DNA of 64,000 nt from Streptomyces sp. TRM49041 (GTDB taxonomy: Bacteria > Actinomycetota > Actinomycetes > Streptomycetales > Streptomycetaceae): contig NZ_VSRY01000095.1 in the NCBI RefSeq assembly GCF_008271805.1, positions 62,001 through 126,000 of the forward strand. The letters run 5' to 3'. Below are positions 15,935 through 24,309 of the stretch, piece by piece. The translations under genes and the position numbers were made by a program. How positions within the stretch are numbered: the stretch's first letter is position 1; the number at the start of each line of letters is the position of its first letter. The notes under the pieces were generated by a model. That model was not told the origin of the DNA and ran no database searches. It saw only the letters and a program-made list of their open reading frames with translations.

Positions 15935-18219
15935 AGTTCACCGACGGCTTCTGGCTGACGCGTGACGGCGTCCGCGCCTCGTACGCCACCGAGGTGCGCG
16001 ATCTGCACGTCGGCGACGACCACTTCACCGCGTACGCGGCGGTCGAGCGGGTCGAGCGGGTCGAGCGGGTCGAGCACCGGGAGCACACGCTCGACTCGCC
16101 GCTGCTCACCGTGGAGTGCTTCTCCCCCGCCGAGGGCGTGATCGGCATCCGCACCACGCACCACGCGGGGAAGGCGAACCACGGGCCGGAGTTCGTGCTG
16201 CCCGGCGACGACACGGGCGGCGGTGGCTTCGCCCGTACCCGGCGGGAGGGCCCTGTCACGGAGCTGACCAGCGGGCCGCTGACCGTACGTCTGGACCGGG
16301 ACGGGCCGTGGGGGCTAACCTTCCTGGACGCGGACGGGCGGCGACTGACCGGGGTGGAGTCCAAGGGCACGGCCTTCGTCGTGGACGCCGACGGGGCGCA
16401 CCACATGGTCGGGCAGCTGGCGCTGGCGGTGGGCGAGAACGTCTACGGGCTGGGCGAGCGGTTCACGCCGTACGTGAAGAACGGCCAGACCGTCGACATC
16501 TGGCAGGCGGACGGCGGCACGAGCAGCGAGCAGGCGTACAAGAACGTGCCCTTCCACCTGTCCTCGCGGGGCTATGGCCTCTTCGTCAACCACCCGGGGA
16601 AGGTGTCGTACGAGATCGGCTCCAAGTCGGTCGGCCAGGTGCGGTTCAGCGTCGAGGACCAGTCGCTGGAGTTCTACGTGGTGGCCGGGCCGAAGCCGAA
16701 GGAGGTGCTGGCCCGGTACACGGCGCTGACCGGGCGGCCCGCGCTGCCGCCGGCGTGGTCGTTCGGGCTGTGGCTGACGACGTCGTTCCGCACGTCGTAC
16801 GACGAGGAGGCGGTCACGTCGTTCGTGGACGGGATGGCGGAGCGGAAGATCCCGCTGTCGGTGCTCCACTTCGACCGCTCCTGGATGCGCGAGTACCAGT
16901 GGTCGGACTTCCAGACGGACCCGGAGACGTTCCCGGACCCGGAGGGCATGCCGGCCCGGCTCAAGGAGCGCGGCCTGCGGATCGGCATGTGGATCAACCC
17001 GTACATCGGGCAGAGGTCCACGCTCTTCGCGGAGGGCGCGGCGCTGGGGTATCTGGTGAAGCGGCCGAACGGCGACATCTGGCAGCGGGACCTGTGGGAG
17101 GCCGGGACGGCGCTGGTGGACTTCACCAACCCCGACGCGCGCGCCTGGTTCCAGGCGAAGCTGAAGGTGCTGCTCGACCAGGGCGTCGACTGCTTCAAGA
17201 CCGACTTCGGCGAGCGCGTCCCGACCGATGTGGTGTGGTGGGACGGCTCCGACCCGGAGCGGATGCACAACTACTACGCGCAGCTCTACAACCAGTGCGT
17301 CTTCGAACTCCTGGAGAAGGAGCGGGGGGAGGGCGAGGCCCTTCTCCTCGCCCGGTCGGCGACCGCCGGCGGTCAGCAGTTCCCCGTGCACTGGGGCGGA
17401 GACTGCTTCGCGTCGTTCGAGGCGATGGCCCAGTCGCTACGGGGCGGTCTCTCGCTGAGCCTCTCCGGGTTCGGGTTCTGGAGCCATGACATCGGCGGGT
17501 TCGAGGGCACGCCGGAGCCTGCGGTCTTCATGCGGTGGCTGGCGTTCGGGCTGCTGTCCTCGCACAGCGGGCTGCACGGCAACACGTCGTACCGGGTGCC
17601 GTGGGAGTTCGGGGACGAGGCGGTGGAGGTCGCCCGGCAGTTCACCGAGCTGAAGCACCGGCTGATGCCGTACCTGTACGGCGCTGCCGTGGAGGCGCAT
17701 CGCATCGGGGTGCCGCTCATGCGGCCGATGCTGCTGGAGTTCCCGGACGATCCGGGGTGCCGGGCGCTGGACCGGCAGTACATGCTGGGCCCCGATCTGC
17801 TGGTCGCGCCGGTGTTCTCGGCGGACGGCGAGGTCGAGTTCTATGTGCCGGAGGGTGTGTGGACGCACCTGCTGACCGGCGAGACGGTGACCGGGCCGGT
17901 GTGGCGTCGCGAGACGCACGGGTTCGCGAGCCTGCCGCTGTATGTGCGGCCGGGGGCCGTGCTGCCGCTGGGCGCGGACGACCAGCGGCCGGACGGGGAC
18001 TGGCTGGAGGGCCTGACCCTGCTGGTCCAGCCGGACGCGGACGGGGTCTCGGTGACGGTCCCGGACCTGGCGGGGGCGGAGGCGGCGGCGTTCGCGGTCG
18101 TACGGGACGGGGGCGCCGTGCGGGTCACGGCGAGCGGCACGGACCGGCCGTTCCGGGTGCGGGTGCCGGGGGCGGGGTCCGCCCGGGGTGCGGGGGAGGT
18201 TGTCGTGCCGCTGCGGTGA
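15931..18219 (+). CDS. yicI: Alpha-xylosidase (GH31, YicI-like)
   Basis: A 762-residue glycoside hydrolase family 31 enzyme, close to the size of E. coli YicI, that releases xylose from alpha-xylosides such as isoprimeverose. The catalytic nucleophile is the Asp in CFKTDFGERVP (about 423) and the acid/base Asp is in HWGGDCFASFEAM (about 488). Aromatic subsite residues are in SVLHFDRSWMREYQWSDF. There is no signal peptide, so it acts on imported oligosaccharides. It is translationally coupled to xylB, giving a complete route from xyloside to xylulose 5-phosphate. A (VER)n stretch near residue 38 is encoded by 9-bp repeats. Confidence 0.92.
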   Translation: MKFTDGFWLTRDGVRASYATEVRDLHVGDDHFTAYAAVERVERVERVEHREHTLDSPLLTVECFSPAEGVIGIRTTHHAGKANHGPEFVLPGDDTGGGGFARTRREGPVTELTSGPLTVRLDRDGPWGLTFLDADGRRLTGVESKGTAFVVDADGAHHMVGQLALAVGENVYGLGERFTPYVKNGQTVDIWQADGGTSSEQAYKNVPFHLSSRGYGLFVNHPGKVSYEIGSKSVGQVRFSVEDQSLEFYVVAGPKPKEVLARYTALTGRPALPPAWSFGLWLTTSFRTSYDEEAVTSFVDGMAERKIPLSVLHFDRSWMREYQWSDFQTDPETFPDPEGMPARLKERGLRIGMWINPYIGQRSTLFAEGAALGYLVKRPNGDIWQRDLWEAGTALVDFTNPDARAWFQAKLKVLLDQGVDCFKTDFGERVPTDVVWWDGSDPERMHNYYAQLYNQCVFELLEKERGEGEALLLARSATAGGQQFPVHWGGDCFASFEAMAQSLRGGLSLSLSGFGFWSHDIGGFEGTPEPAVFMRWLAFGLLSSHSGLHGNTSYRVPWEFGDEAVEVARQFTELKHRLMPYLYGAAVEAHRIGVPLMRPMLLEFPDDPGCRALDRQYMLGPDLLVAPVFSADGEVEFYVPEGVWTHLLTGETVTGPVWRRETHGFASLPLYVRPGAVLPLGADDQRPDGDWLEGLTLLVQPDADGVSVTVPDLAGAEAAAFAVVRDGGAVRVTASGTDRPFRVRVPGAGSARGAGEVVVPLR
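16042..16074. repeat. 9-bp tandem repeat in the alpha-xylosidase gene
   Basis: Three and two-thirds copies of GTCGAGCGG encode VERVERVERVE. In-frame expansion of a surface loop in the N-terminal beta-sandwich domain is the simplest reading. Confidence 0.85.
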
Positions 18220-18324
18220 GGCGGCTGGAGGGTGCGCCGTGCCGACGGCGAGGGTGCTGGACGGGGGCACCGTGCCGGTGGCGCAGCCCCGCTGGACGGG
18301 GCACCGCGCCGGTTCCTTGTGCCC

Positions 18325-18390
18325 GCCCTCCCCCAAGCCCTCCCCCAAGCCGTCGGCTCCGCCCGAGCATGGGTACCCCCATCGCCCCAT
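18325..18390. repeat. Common Streptomyces-type intergenic palindromic repeat
   Basis: CTCCCCCAAG occurs twice (duplicated within ccctcccccaagcc), followed by a GGCTCCGCCCGAGCATGGG-type arm and ACCCCCAT. I recognise this as the short intergenic palindrome found many times in Streptomyces genomes. No coding potential is evident in the 264-bp gap around it. Confidence 0.5.
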
Positions 18391-18483
18391 GGAACGCCTG
18401 CCCACAGGGAACCGGCGGGCGCGGCCCGCGACGGAACGGCGGGCGGACGGCCCCTGGCGGGAACCGGCGGTTACCGTTGGGGC

Positions 18484-19419
18484 GTGGGTCGTCGCGGGAA
18501 GAAGTCGCCTGGTGGGCCGTTGGCTCAGCGGGATGGGATCGATGCCGTGCGGGTGCGGTTGCCGGATGATCCCGGTGGGGTGTGGGGAACCGTTCGGGAT
18601 CATCTGGTGGAGCGGTATGCGGGGGCCATCGGGGTCGAGCGGGTGGACGCGATGCTGGCCGAGGGCCTGTTCGTCGGGGTGGACGGCCGGCCGGTCGGGG
18701 CCGGGGAGCCCTACACCGCCGGGCGGTGTCTGTGGTTCCACCGGGAGTTCCCGCCCGAGGAGCGGGTGCCGTTCGAGGTGGGCGTCGTCCATCAAGACGA
18801 GCGGATCGTCGTCGCAGACAAGCCGCACTTCCTGGCCACCACTCCCCGTGGGCGGCATGTGACCGAGACCGCGCTCGCCCGGTTGCGGCGGGACCTGGGG
18901 CTGCCGGAGCTGCAGCCCGCGCACCGCCTGGACCGGCTCACCGCCGGGCTCGTGCTGTTCGTCGTGCGGGCCGAGGACCGGGGCGCGTACCAGACGCTGT
19001 TCCGGGACCGGCGGGTGCGCAAGGAGTACGAGGCGGTGGCGCCGTACGATCCCGGGCTCGCGCTGCCGGTGACCGTGCGCAGCCACATCGTGAAGGAGCG
19101 CGGGGTCGTCGCCGCGTACGAGGTGCCGGGCGCCGAGCCGAACAGCGAGAGCCGGATCGAGCTGGTGGAGCACGACGGCCGGACCGGGCGGTACCGGCTC
19201 GTGCCGGAGACCGGGCGTACCCATCAGTTGCGGGTCCATATGAACCGGGTGGGGATCCCCCTTCTCAACGATCCCCTTTACCCCGTCGTACGGGACGACG
19301 GGCCGGACGACCACCAGCGGCCGCTGCAACTGCTCGCGCGTGTGCTGGAGTTCTCCGACCCGTTCACCGGCACGCCCGTGCGGTTCGAGAGCCGGTTGAG
19401 GCTCAGCGGCCGCGGGTGA
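18484..19419 (+). CDS. RluA family pseudouridine synthase
   Basis: A 311-residue RNA-modifying enzyme that isomerises uridine to pseudouridine in rRNA or tRNA. The catalytic aspartate is in PAHRLDRLTAGLVLF (about 145-160), preceded by the family motif VADKPHFLATTPRG. The C-terminal TGRTHQLRVHMNRVGIPLLNDPLYP is the conserved RluA end. The GTG at 18484 is chosen as the start, because the longer frame (from 18232) passes through the intergenic repeat with non-conserved sequence. The target position in RNA cannot be predicted. It precedes gluconokinase by 27 bp and is probably cotranscribed with it. Confidence 0.88.
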   Translation: MGRRGKKSPGGPLAQRDGIDAVRVRLPDDPGGVWGTVRDHLVERYAGAIGVERVDAMLAEGLFVGVDGRPVGAGEPYTAGRCLWFHREFPPEERVPFEVGVVHQDERIVVADKPHFLATTPRGRHVTETALARLRRDLGLPELQPAHRLDRLTAGLVLFVVRAEDRGAYQTLFRDRRVRKEYEAVAPYDPGLALPVTVRSHIVKERGVVAAYEVPGAEPNSESRIELVEHDGRTGRYRLVPETGRTHQLRVHMNRVGIPLLNDPLYPVVRDDGPDDHQRPLQLLARVLEFSDPFTGTPVRFESRLRLSGRG

Positions 19420-19446
19420 CCGCCACAGGACAGCGAGGCACTTCTC

Positions 19447-19956
19447 ATGGAGAATCCCCTGGTCGTCGTGGTGATGGGGGTCGCCGGGAGCGGTAAGACC
19501 ACCATCGGACGTCTGGTCGCCGAGCGTCTTGGCGTGCCGTACGCGGAGGGCGACGACTTCCACCCCGGGACGAACATCGCCAAGATGTCGGCCGGTGTCC
19601 CGCTGGACGACGCGGACCGGTGGCCCTGGCTCGACGCGATCGGGCGGTGGGCCAGGGGCCGCGCGGGGCTCGGCGGGGTGGTGAGCGGTTCGGCGCTGAA
19701 GCGGTCGTACCGGGACCGGCTGCGGGCGGCCGCGCCCGGCGTGGTGTTCCTGCATCTGACCGGGGACCGGGCGATGATCGAGGAGCGGATGGCCGCGCGC
19801 CGCGATCACTTCATGCCCACGGCGCTGCTCGACTCGCAGTTCGCGACGCTCCAGCCGCTCGGCGACGACGAGGCGGGGGTCGCCGTAGACGTGTCCGGCA
19901 GGCCCGAGGAGATCGCCGACCGCGCCGTGTCCGCGCTGTCGTCACCGGCGCCGTAG
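19447..19956 (+). CDS. gntK: Gluconokinase
   Basis: A 169-residue P-loop kinase that phosphorylates gluconate to 6-phosphogluconate. Walker A is GVAGSGKTT (about 11-19). The family motifs AEGDDFHPGTNIAKMSAGVPLDD and RWPWLDAI follow, with the lid segment MAARRDHFMPTALLDSQFATLQPL near the C-terminus. The length is normal for the bacterial GntK family. It lies downstream of the pseudouridine synthase gene and has no neighbouring gluconate permease in this window. Confidence 0.92.
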   Translation: MENPLVVVVMGVAGSGKTTIGRLVAERLGVPYAEGDDFHPGTNIAKMSAGVPLDDADRWPWLDAIGRWARGRAGLGGVVSGSALKRSYRDRLRAAAPGVVFLHLTGDRAMIEERMAARRDHFMPTALLDSQFATLQPLGDDEAGVAVDVSGRPEEIADRAVSALSSPAP

Positions 19957-20043
19957 CCGGGCGGCGGCTGTGGTGACGGGCCCGCGCCGGGCACGCCGGA
20001 AATCCGGAGCGCCCGGCACGGCACGTGTGTGACACTCGCGCGC

Positions 20044-20850
20044 ATGACGGACCCCACACAGCTCGCGTCGTACGAACTGGCCTTTCCCGGGCCGCTCCGC
20101 GACCGGCTGGTCGCCGCCGTCCTGACCGGGACGAAGACCGCCACGACGAGTCTCCTCGCCGAGTACGAGACCGCGGGTGCGCCACTCCCGGTGCCCGGCG
20201 AGCGGTCGGCGCTGATCGATTCGGCGGGGCACGCGGTCGCGGTGGTGGAGGTGACCGGCGTACGGGTGCTGCCGCTCGGCGACGTGGACCTCCGGCACGC
20301 GGTCGACGAGGGCGAGGGCCATCGGACGGTGAACGCGTGGCGGGCCGCGCACGAACGGTTCTGGCGCGGCGACGCACTGCGGGACGCGCTCGGCGACGCG
20401 GAGTTCACGGTGGACGACACGACCCGGGTGGTGGCGGAGCGATTCCGCGTGGTGGAGGTGCTGGACCCGGTGGCCGCGGCGGTCGCGGGTGAGCTGCGGC
20501 TGATGGACCCGGCCGTGCGGGCGTCGCGGGCGGCGGCGGAGCGGCTGCTGGACCCCGGCTTCACGGAGGTCGGCGCGTCGGGGCGACTCTGGACCCGCGA
20601 CAAGATGCTCGCGGAGCTGCCCGGCATGGACGGCGGTACGGACCGGGGCACGGGCGACGTGACACGCCACCAGTCGGCCGGGATGGCAGGCGTCCTGCTG
20701 GCCCCGGACCTGGTCCACCTGACGTACGAGACGGCGGTCTCCGGGCGCCGGGCGCGCCGCAGTTCCCTGTGGCGGCGGGCGGCGGACGGCTCGGGCACGC
20801 CGTGGCGGATCTACTACCACCAGGCGACACCCGTTCCGGAGGGGATGTAG
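20044..20850 (+). CDS. ASCH domain fused to DUF4440/SnoaL-like domain
   Basis: A 268-residue two-domain protein. The N-terminal part (about 1-140) is an ASCH domain, a PUA-like fold thought to bind RNA or nucleotides, with KTATTSLLAEYE, PVPGERSALIDSAG and the Trp-rich HRTVNAWRAAHERFW. The C-terminal part (about 145-268) looks like a DUF4440/NTF2-like barrel: RAAAERLLDPGFTEVGASGRLWTRDKM, then a closing segment WRIYYHQATPVPEG. ATG 20044 is preferred to the GTG at 20029. Free-standing ASCH proteins are about 150 residues, so the fusion is notable. The function is unknown. Confidence 0.72.
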   Translation: MTDPTQLASYELAFPGPLRDRLVAAVLTGTKTATTSLLAEYETAGAPLPVPGERSALIDSAGHAVAVVEVTGVRVLPLGDVDLRHAVDEGEGHRTVNAWRAAHERFWRGDALRDALGDAEFTVDDTTRVVAERFRVVEVLDPVAAAVAGELRLMDPAVRASRAAAERLLDPGFTEVGASGRLWTRDKMLAELPGMDGGTDRGTGDVTRHQSAGMAGVLLAPDLVHLTYETAVSGRRARRSSLWRRAADGSGTPWRIYYHQATPVPEGM

Positions 20851-20977
20851 CCGCACCCGGTGGGCGGCGACGACGTACGAGTCTGCTTTCAGGCCATCGG
20901 CAGGCGACATCCCGCCTTTGCGTCAGATTTGCGACACGTGGTGATCTTCGCCACAGACGAGCACCGAAAGGGCTGCC

Positions 20978-20983
20978 TAGGCT
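20978..20983 (+). promoter_or_regulatory. Possible -10 box of the secreted-protein/ABC operon
   Basis: TAGGCT is a frequent Streptomyces housekeeping -10 hexamer, 44 bp upstream of the ATG at 21027. The -35 candidate CAGACG with an 18-bp spacer is weak. Confidence 0.35.
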
Positions 20984-21026
20984 CCCTGATGACCACTCAA
21001 CAGGCCCTATTTCAGGGGGAATTCAT

Positions 21027-21449
21027 ATGTGGAAGCGCAGCTCCACGAAGGGCAGGACCGCGGTCGTCGCGGCGGCGACCGCGATCGCCGTCGTCGTTCC
21101 CGCGTTCAGCGCGGTGGCCGGGGAGATCAACGGCAGCCGACTGCCGTTCTCCATAGCCACCGCCGGCAGCAAGGAGGACGGCGACCGCTGGGCGGGGCCG
21201 AGCAGCGGCCGCGCCCGCGCCTGCGGTGACGTGCCCACCAGCGACATCCAGACCTTCAGCGGGTCCGTCTGGCAGGACATCTCCTGGTCGCCGGACAGCA
21301 AGAAGGCGTCGGTGTCGAAGAACTACTCTTCGCCGTACGGCTGCGGCTCCTACGCCGGCACCGGCACGAACAAGAAGTACTACACGAAGGCGTCCTGGGC
21401 CGGTATCCCCGGCAGCCGCGCCTACGGGTACGTGAACGCGCAGAACTAG
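21027..21449 (+). CDS. Small secreted two-cysteine protein of an ABC operon
   Basis: A 140-residue protein I do not recognise. Residues 1 to about 31 form a Sec signal peptide (basic MWKRSSTKGR, hydrophobic core, AVAG cleavage region). The mature part, about 109 residues, is rich in Ser, Gly, Tyr and Lys. It has Cys66 and Cys106, which could form a disulphide, and Tyr/Trp-bearing motifs such as SGSVWQDISWSPD and NKKYYTKASWAG. ATG 21027 has GGGGGA seven bases upstream. It is 31 bp ahead of an ABC ATPase and two membrane genes, so it may be a substrate, sensor or partner of that transporter. A bacteriocin-like role is possible but unsupported. Confidence 0.7.
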   Translation: MWKRSSTKGRTAVVAAATAIAVVVPAFSAVAGEINGSRLPFSIATAGSKEDGDRWAGPSSGRARACGDVPTSDIQTFSGSVWQDISWSPDSKKASVSKNYSSPYGCGSYAGTGTNKKYYTKASWAGIPGSRAYGYVNAQN

Positions 21450-21480
21450 CAGCACGATCAGCTGAACTGACAGGAACACC

Positions 21481-22257
21481 GTGTCCCTTGGCAACGAACG
21501 CGCCGCGGTCGGCCCCGAGCCGGTCGCGGCCGTCGAGGCCGTGTCGGTCCGCTACGGGGCGCTCGTCGCGCTGGACGGGGTGTCGCTGACATTCCCGTCC
21601 GGCGTGACCGGCCTCCTCGGGCCCAACGGCGCCGGAAAGAGCACCCTGCTCTCCCTCCTCACCACCGCCCAGCCGCCCGCGCAGGGCGCCGTCACCCTCC
21701 TCGGCGAGCGGACGGCGGGCCGCGGGACCGTCCGCCGCGTACGGCAGCGCATCGGCGTGCTCCCCCAGTCCTTCGGCTTCTACCCGCGCTTCACCGCCCT
21801 GGAGTTCACCGAGTACGCCGCCTGGCTCCGCAAGGTCCCGGCGAAGGAACGGCGGGCGCGGGCCCGGGAGGCGCTCGCCCTCGTCGGCATGGACAAGTAC
21901 GCGGGCCGGCGCATGGGTGAGCTGTCCGGCGGCATGCTGCGCCGTGTCGGTATCGCGCAGGCCGTCGTCAACCGGCCCGCGCTCGTGCTGCTCGACGAGC
22001 CGACCGTCGGCCTCGACCCCGCGCAGCGCGTCGGCTTCCGCGACCTGATCCGGGAGCTCGGCACACGCTCGGCGGTCGTGATGAGCACCCACCTCGCGGA
22101 GGACGTCGCCCACACCTGCGACCGGATCGCCGTACTCCTCGAAGGGCGCGTCCGCTTCACCGGGACCGTCGACGAGCTGTGCGCGCTGCCCGGCGACGGC
22201 GGGACGGTCGAGAGTGGCTACCTGCATGTGGTCGGGCCGGAAGGGGCCGCGCTGTGA
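21481..22257 (+). CDS. ABC transporter ATP-binding protein
   Basis: A 258-residue ABC ATPase. Walker A is GPNGAGKST (about 48-56), the Q-loop is GVLPQSFGFYPRF, the signature is LSGGMLRRV, and Walker B is LVLLDEPTVGLDP followed by the H-loop STHLAED. The type resembles export-type (CcmA/DrrA-like) ATPases. The GTG start follows the secreted protein gene by 31 bp. The stop overlaps the next start as GTGA, so the ATPase and the large membrane protein are translationally coupled, consistent with one transporter complex. Confidence 0.9.
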   Translation: MSLGNERAAVGPEPVAAVEAVSVRYGALVALDGVSLTFPSGVTGLLGPNGAGKSTLLSLLTTAQPPAQGAVTLLGERTAGRGTVRRVRQRIGVLPQSFGFYPRFTALEFTEYAAWLRKVPAKERRARAREALALVGMDKYAGRRMGELSGGMLRRVGIAQAVVNRPALVLLDEPTVGLDPAQRVGFRDLIRELGTRSAVVMSTHLAEDVAHTCDRIAVLLEGRVRFTGTVDELCALPGDGGTVESGYLHVVGPEGAAL

Positions 22258-23651
22258 TCCGCGTGCTGTGGACCGAGATGCGGCGCGGCGAGTCCAGGTG
22301 GGTCGCCGCCGTCATCGCGGCTGTGGGCCTGTGGCACTTCGCCGGTGACGACGCGGCGACCAGCGACTGGGTCGGGTGGTGGGCGCAGACCGCCGTCGAG
22401 GTGCAGGTCTTCGCCGTGATGGTGATGGGCCCCATGACGGCTGCCGCCGCCGCGTGGACCGCGGGCCGTGTGCACCGGTTCCGTACGGTCGCCTGGGCGG
22501 AGGCCACCGCGCGCGGCGCCTGGAGCCAGGCGGTGGTGGTGTGGGCTTCGGCCATGGCGTGGACCGTGGCGGCGTACGCCCTCCTCGTCGCGGTCGCGTT
22601 CGGCCGGACCGCGGAGGTCAGCGCCGTCACGGCACCCGTCTGGACGCCGCTGCTGCTCGGAGCGTCCGTCGTCGGGCTGCAGGCCGCCGTCGGGGTCGCC
22701 GTCGGCAGCCTCGTACCGTCCCGGATCGTGGCGCCGCTGGTCGGTATCGGCTGGTACGGATGCCTGGTCGCCCTCGCGCTGACCGGCGCGGACGGTACCG
22801 GCTTCCCGTCCGCCCTCCTGCCCGCGATCGACGAGCACTGGGACATGTCCTTCCAGCCGCGTGCCGAACGGCTCCTGACGGCGACGGCGTGGTGCCTGTC
22901 GGCCGGGCTGTCGGTGCTGGCGCTGCCGGGGCTGCTGCGGAGGCGGGCGACGCGTCCGCGGGTGGCCCTGCTCCTCGCTCCGGTGCTGGTGGCGGCCGTG
23001 TCGGCCGGTCTGCTGCTCACGTACCGGCCCGCCGAGCCGGAGCTGGCCTGGGCGGTGCGCACTCCGCAGCCCGAGCGGCCGGTGTGTACGACGTCGGGCC
23101 GTACGACCGCGTGTCTGTGGCCCGAGGACCGGCATCTGCTGCCGGTCGCGCGGGGCGCGGCGAAGGCGGTCGACGCGGCGCTGGGGTCGGTGCCGGGCCT
23201 CAACCGCACGTTCTACGAGCGCGGGCTGCGGCCCGAGGACCCGGCGACGACGGGTGAGCTGCCCGTGATGTCGGCGGGGACGGGGCAGCAGGACATGACC
23301 GAGCAGATGATGTCGGCGTCGCTGCCGCTGCCGCCGTCCGGGTGCGATGTGCCGTTGATGAAGCAGGCCGGGGGCTACCCGGGCACCTTCTTCTTCGAGG
23401 CGGTCGTCCGCGGCCGCGCGGGGGCGCCCGCGCCGTACTGGGGTGATGAGTTCGACGCGGCGCTGGGGCGGTTCTCGGCGACGCCCCGGGCGACGCAGGA
23501 CGGCTGGATCGAGACCGCGGCGGAGGCCATCCGGGCCTGCCGGCCGATGCCGCTGCTGCCGCAGGCCGCCGCGGCGCGGCAGGACGCGGAGGCGCCGCAC
23601 GGGACGGCGGCCGGGTCGGCGGACGGGACGGCGGACGGGTCGGCGCCGTGA
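22254..23651 (+). CDS. ABC transporter membrane protein with large extracytoplasmic tail
   Basis: A 465-residue protein. Residues about 15-255 hold roughly six hydrophobic segments (for example WVAAVIAAVGLWHFAG, VFAVMVMGPMTAAAAAW and VALLLAPVLVAAVSAGLLLTY). The last part (about 265-465) is hydrophilic with four cysteines (CTTSGRTTAC, SGCDVPL, IRACRP) and ends in a disordered Gly/Ala/Asp tail. The topology suggests a permease with an extracytoplasmic domain that might bind a ligand or the small secreted protein. GTG 22254 overlaps the ATPase stop. I do not recognise a named family. Confidence 0.7.
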   Translation: MIRVLWTEMRRGESRWVAAVIAAVGLWHFAGDDAATSDWVGWWAQTAVEVQVFAVMVMGPMTAAAAAWTAGRVHRFRTVAWAEATARGAWSQAVVVWASAMAWTVAAYALLVAVAFGRTAEVSAVTAPVWTPLLLGASVVGLQAAVGVAVGSLVPSRIVAPLVGIGWYGCLVALALTGADGTGFPSALLPAIDEHWDMSFQPRAERLLTATAWCLSAGLSVLALPGLLRRRATRPRVALLLAPVLVAAVSAGLLLTYRPAEPELAWAVRTPQPERPVCTTSGRTTACLWPEDRHLLPVARGAAKAVDAALGSVPGLNRTFYERGLRPEDPATTGELPVMSAGTGQQDMTEQMMSASLPLPPSGCDVPLMKQAGGYPGTFFFEAVVRGRAGAPAPYWGDEFDAALGRFSATPRATQDGWIETAAEAIRACRPMPLLPQAAAARQDAEAPHGTAAGSADGTADGSAP

Positions 23652-24271
23652 CGGCCGGCGTGCTCGTCCCGTACTGCCGTAGCCGGAATGTGCCGCGTGC
23701 CGCGCTGATCTCGCTGGCGGTGGCCGTGGCGGCAGCGGTGTACGCGGGGAGCCAGGTGCCGCTGCCTCAGCTGCGGTACCTGGCGGACTACAGCGTTCCG
23801 CTGGCGGCGGTCGTGCCGGTCGTGCACGCGGTCGTCCTGGCCACGACGCTGTACTCGCCGATGGCGGACCTGGAGAGTACGGCGGCCCGGCCGATGCGGC
23901 TGATCCGTGCCGCCCACATGGCCGTGACACTGCTGTACGCGGCTGTGCTGGCCGCCCTGCCGCTGGTCGCGGGCGCCTCCCTGGACATGACGTCGGCGGC
24001 CGTCCGCAACGTCGCCGGCTATCTGGGCCTCGCCATGATCAGCGCACGGCTGTTCGGGAGCGGCCTGGCCTGGCTGCTGCCGCTGGCGATGTTCGGCCCC
24101 ACCCTGCTGCTGGGGGTCCGCTGGGACAGCACCCCCGAGCCCTGGGCGTGGTCCATCCACGGCCCGGCCAGCGGGTCGGCCGCCGTGACCGCCGCGGTGC
24201 TGTGCGCGGCGGGCCTGGTGGCGGCGGCCACGGCGGCCCCACGCCGCGGCGAACGCGCGGAGCGCGCCTGA
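23648..24271 (+). CDS. Membrane protein, second permease-like subunit
   Basis: A 207-residue integral membrane protein with about six hydrophobic helices (including ALISLAVAVAAAVYAGSQVP, VVPVVHAVVLATTLY and VTAAVLCAAGLVAAATAAP). The C-terminus is basic (RRGERAERA). It starts with a GTG that overlaps the stop of the preceding gene by 4 bp, so it belongs to the same operon. Its size and position fit the second membrane half of an asymmetric ABC exporter. No named family is recognised. Confidence 0.68.
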   Translation: MTAGVLVPYCRSRNVPRAALISLAVAVAAAVYAGSQVPLPQLRYLADYSVPLAAVVPVVHAVVLATTLYSPMADLESTAARPMRLIRAAHMAVTLLYAAVLAALPLVAGASLDMTSAAVRNVAGYLGLAMISARLFGSGLAWLLPLAMFGPTLLLGVRWDSTPEPWAWSIHGPASGSAAVTAAVLCAAGLVAAATAAPRRGERAERA

Positions 24272-24309
24272 GCGGTGCGGGGTCGGCGCGGGGCGGTGCG
24301 GGGTGGCCG

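Noticed and set aside
11607..18219. Integrative element at tRNA-Leu
   Set aside because: No integrase, excisionase or repeat of the tRNA 3' end is found within the xyl region; the closeness to the tRNA alone is not evidence.
20769..21026. N-terminal extension of the small secreted protein into the preceding gene
   Set aside because: It would overlap the ASCH-DUF4440 gene and lose the signal peptide. ATG 21027 with GGGGGA is far better.
21027..21449. Lactococcin 972-family bacteriocin for the small secreted protein
   Set aside because: The genomic setting (small exported protein plus ABC transporter) is suggestive, but the Lcn972 motif pattern is not evident and the two cysteines and Ser/Tyr-rich sequence do not fit what I know of the family.
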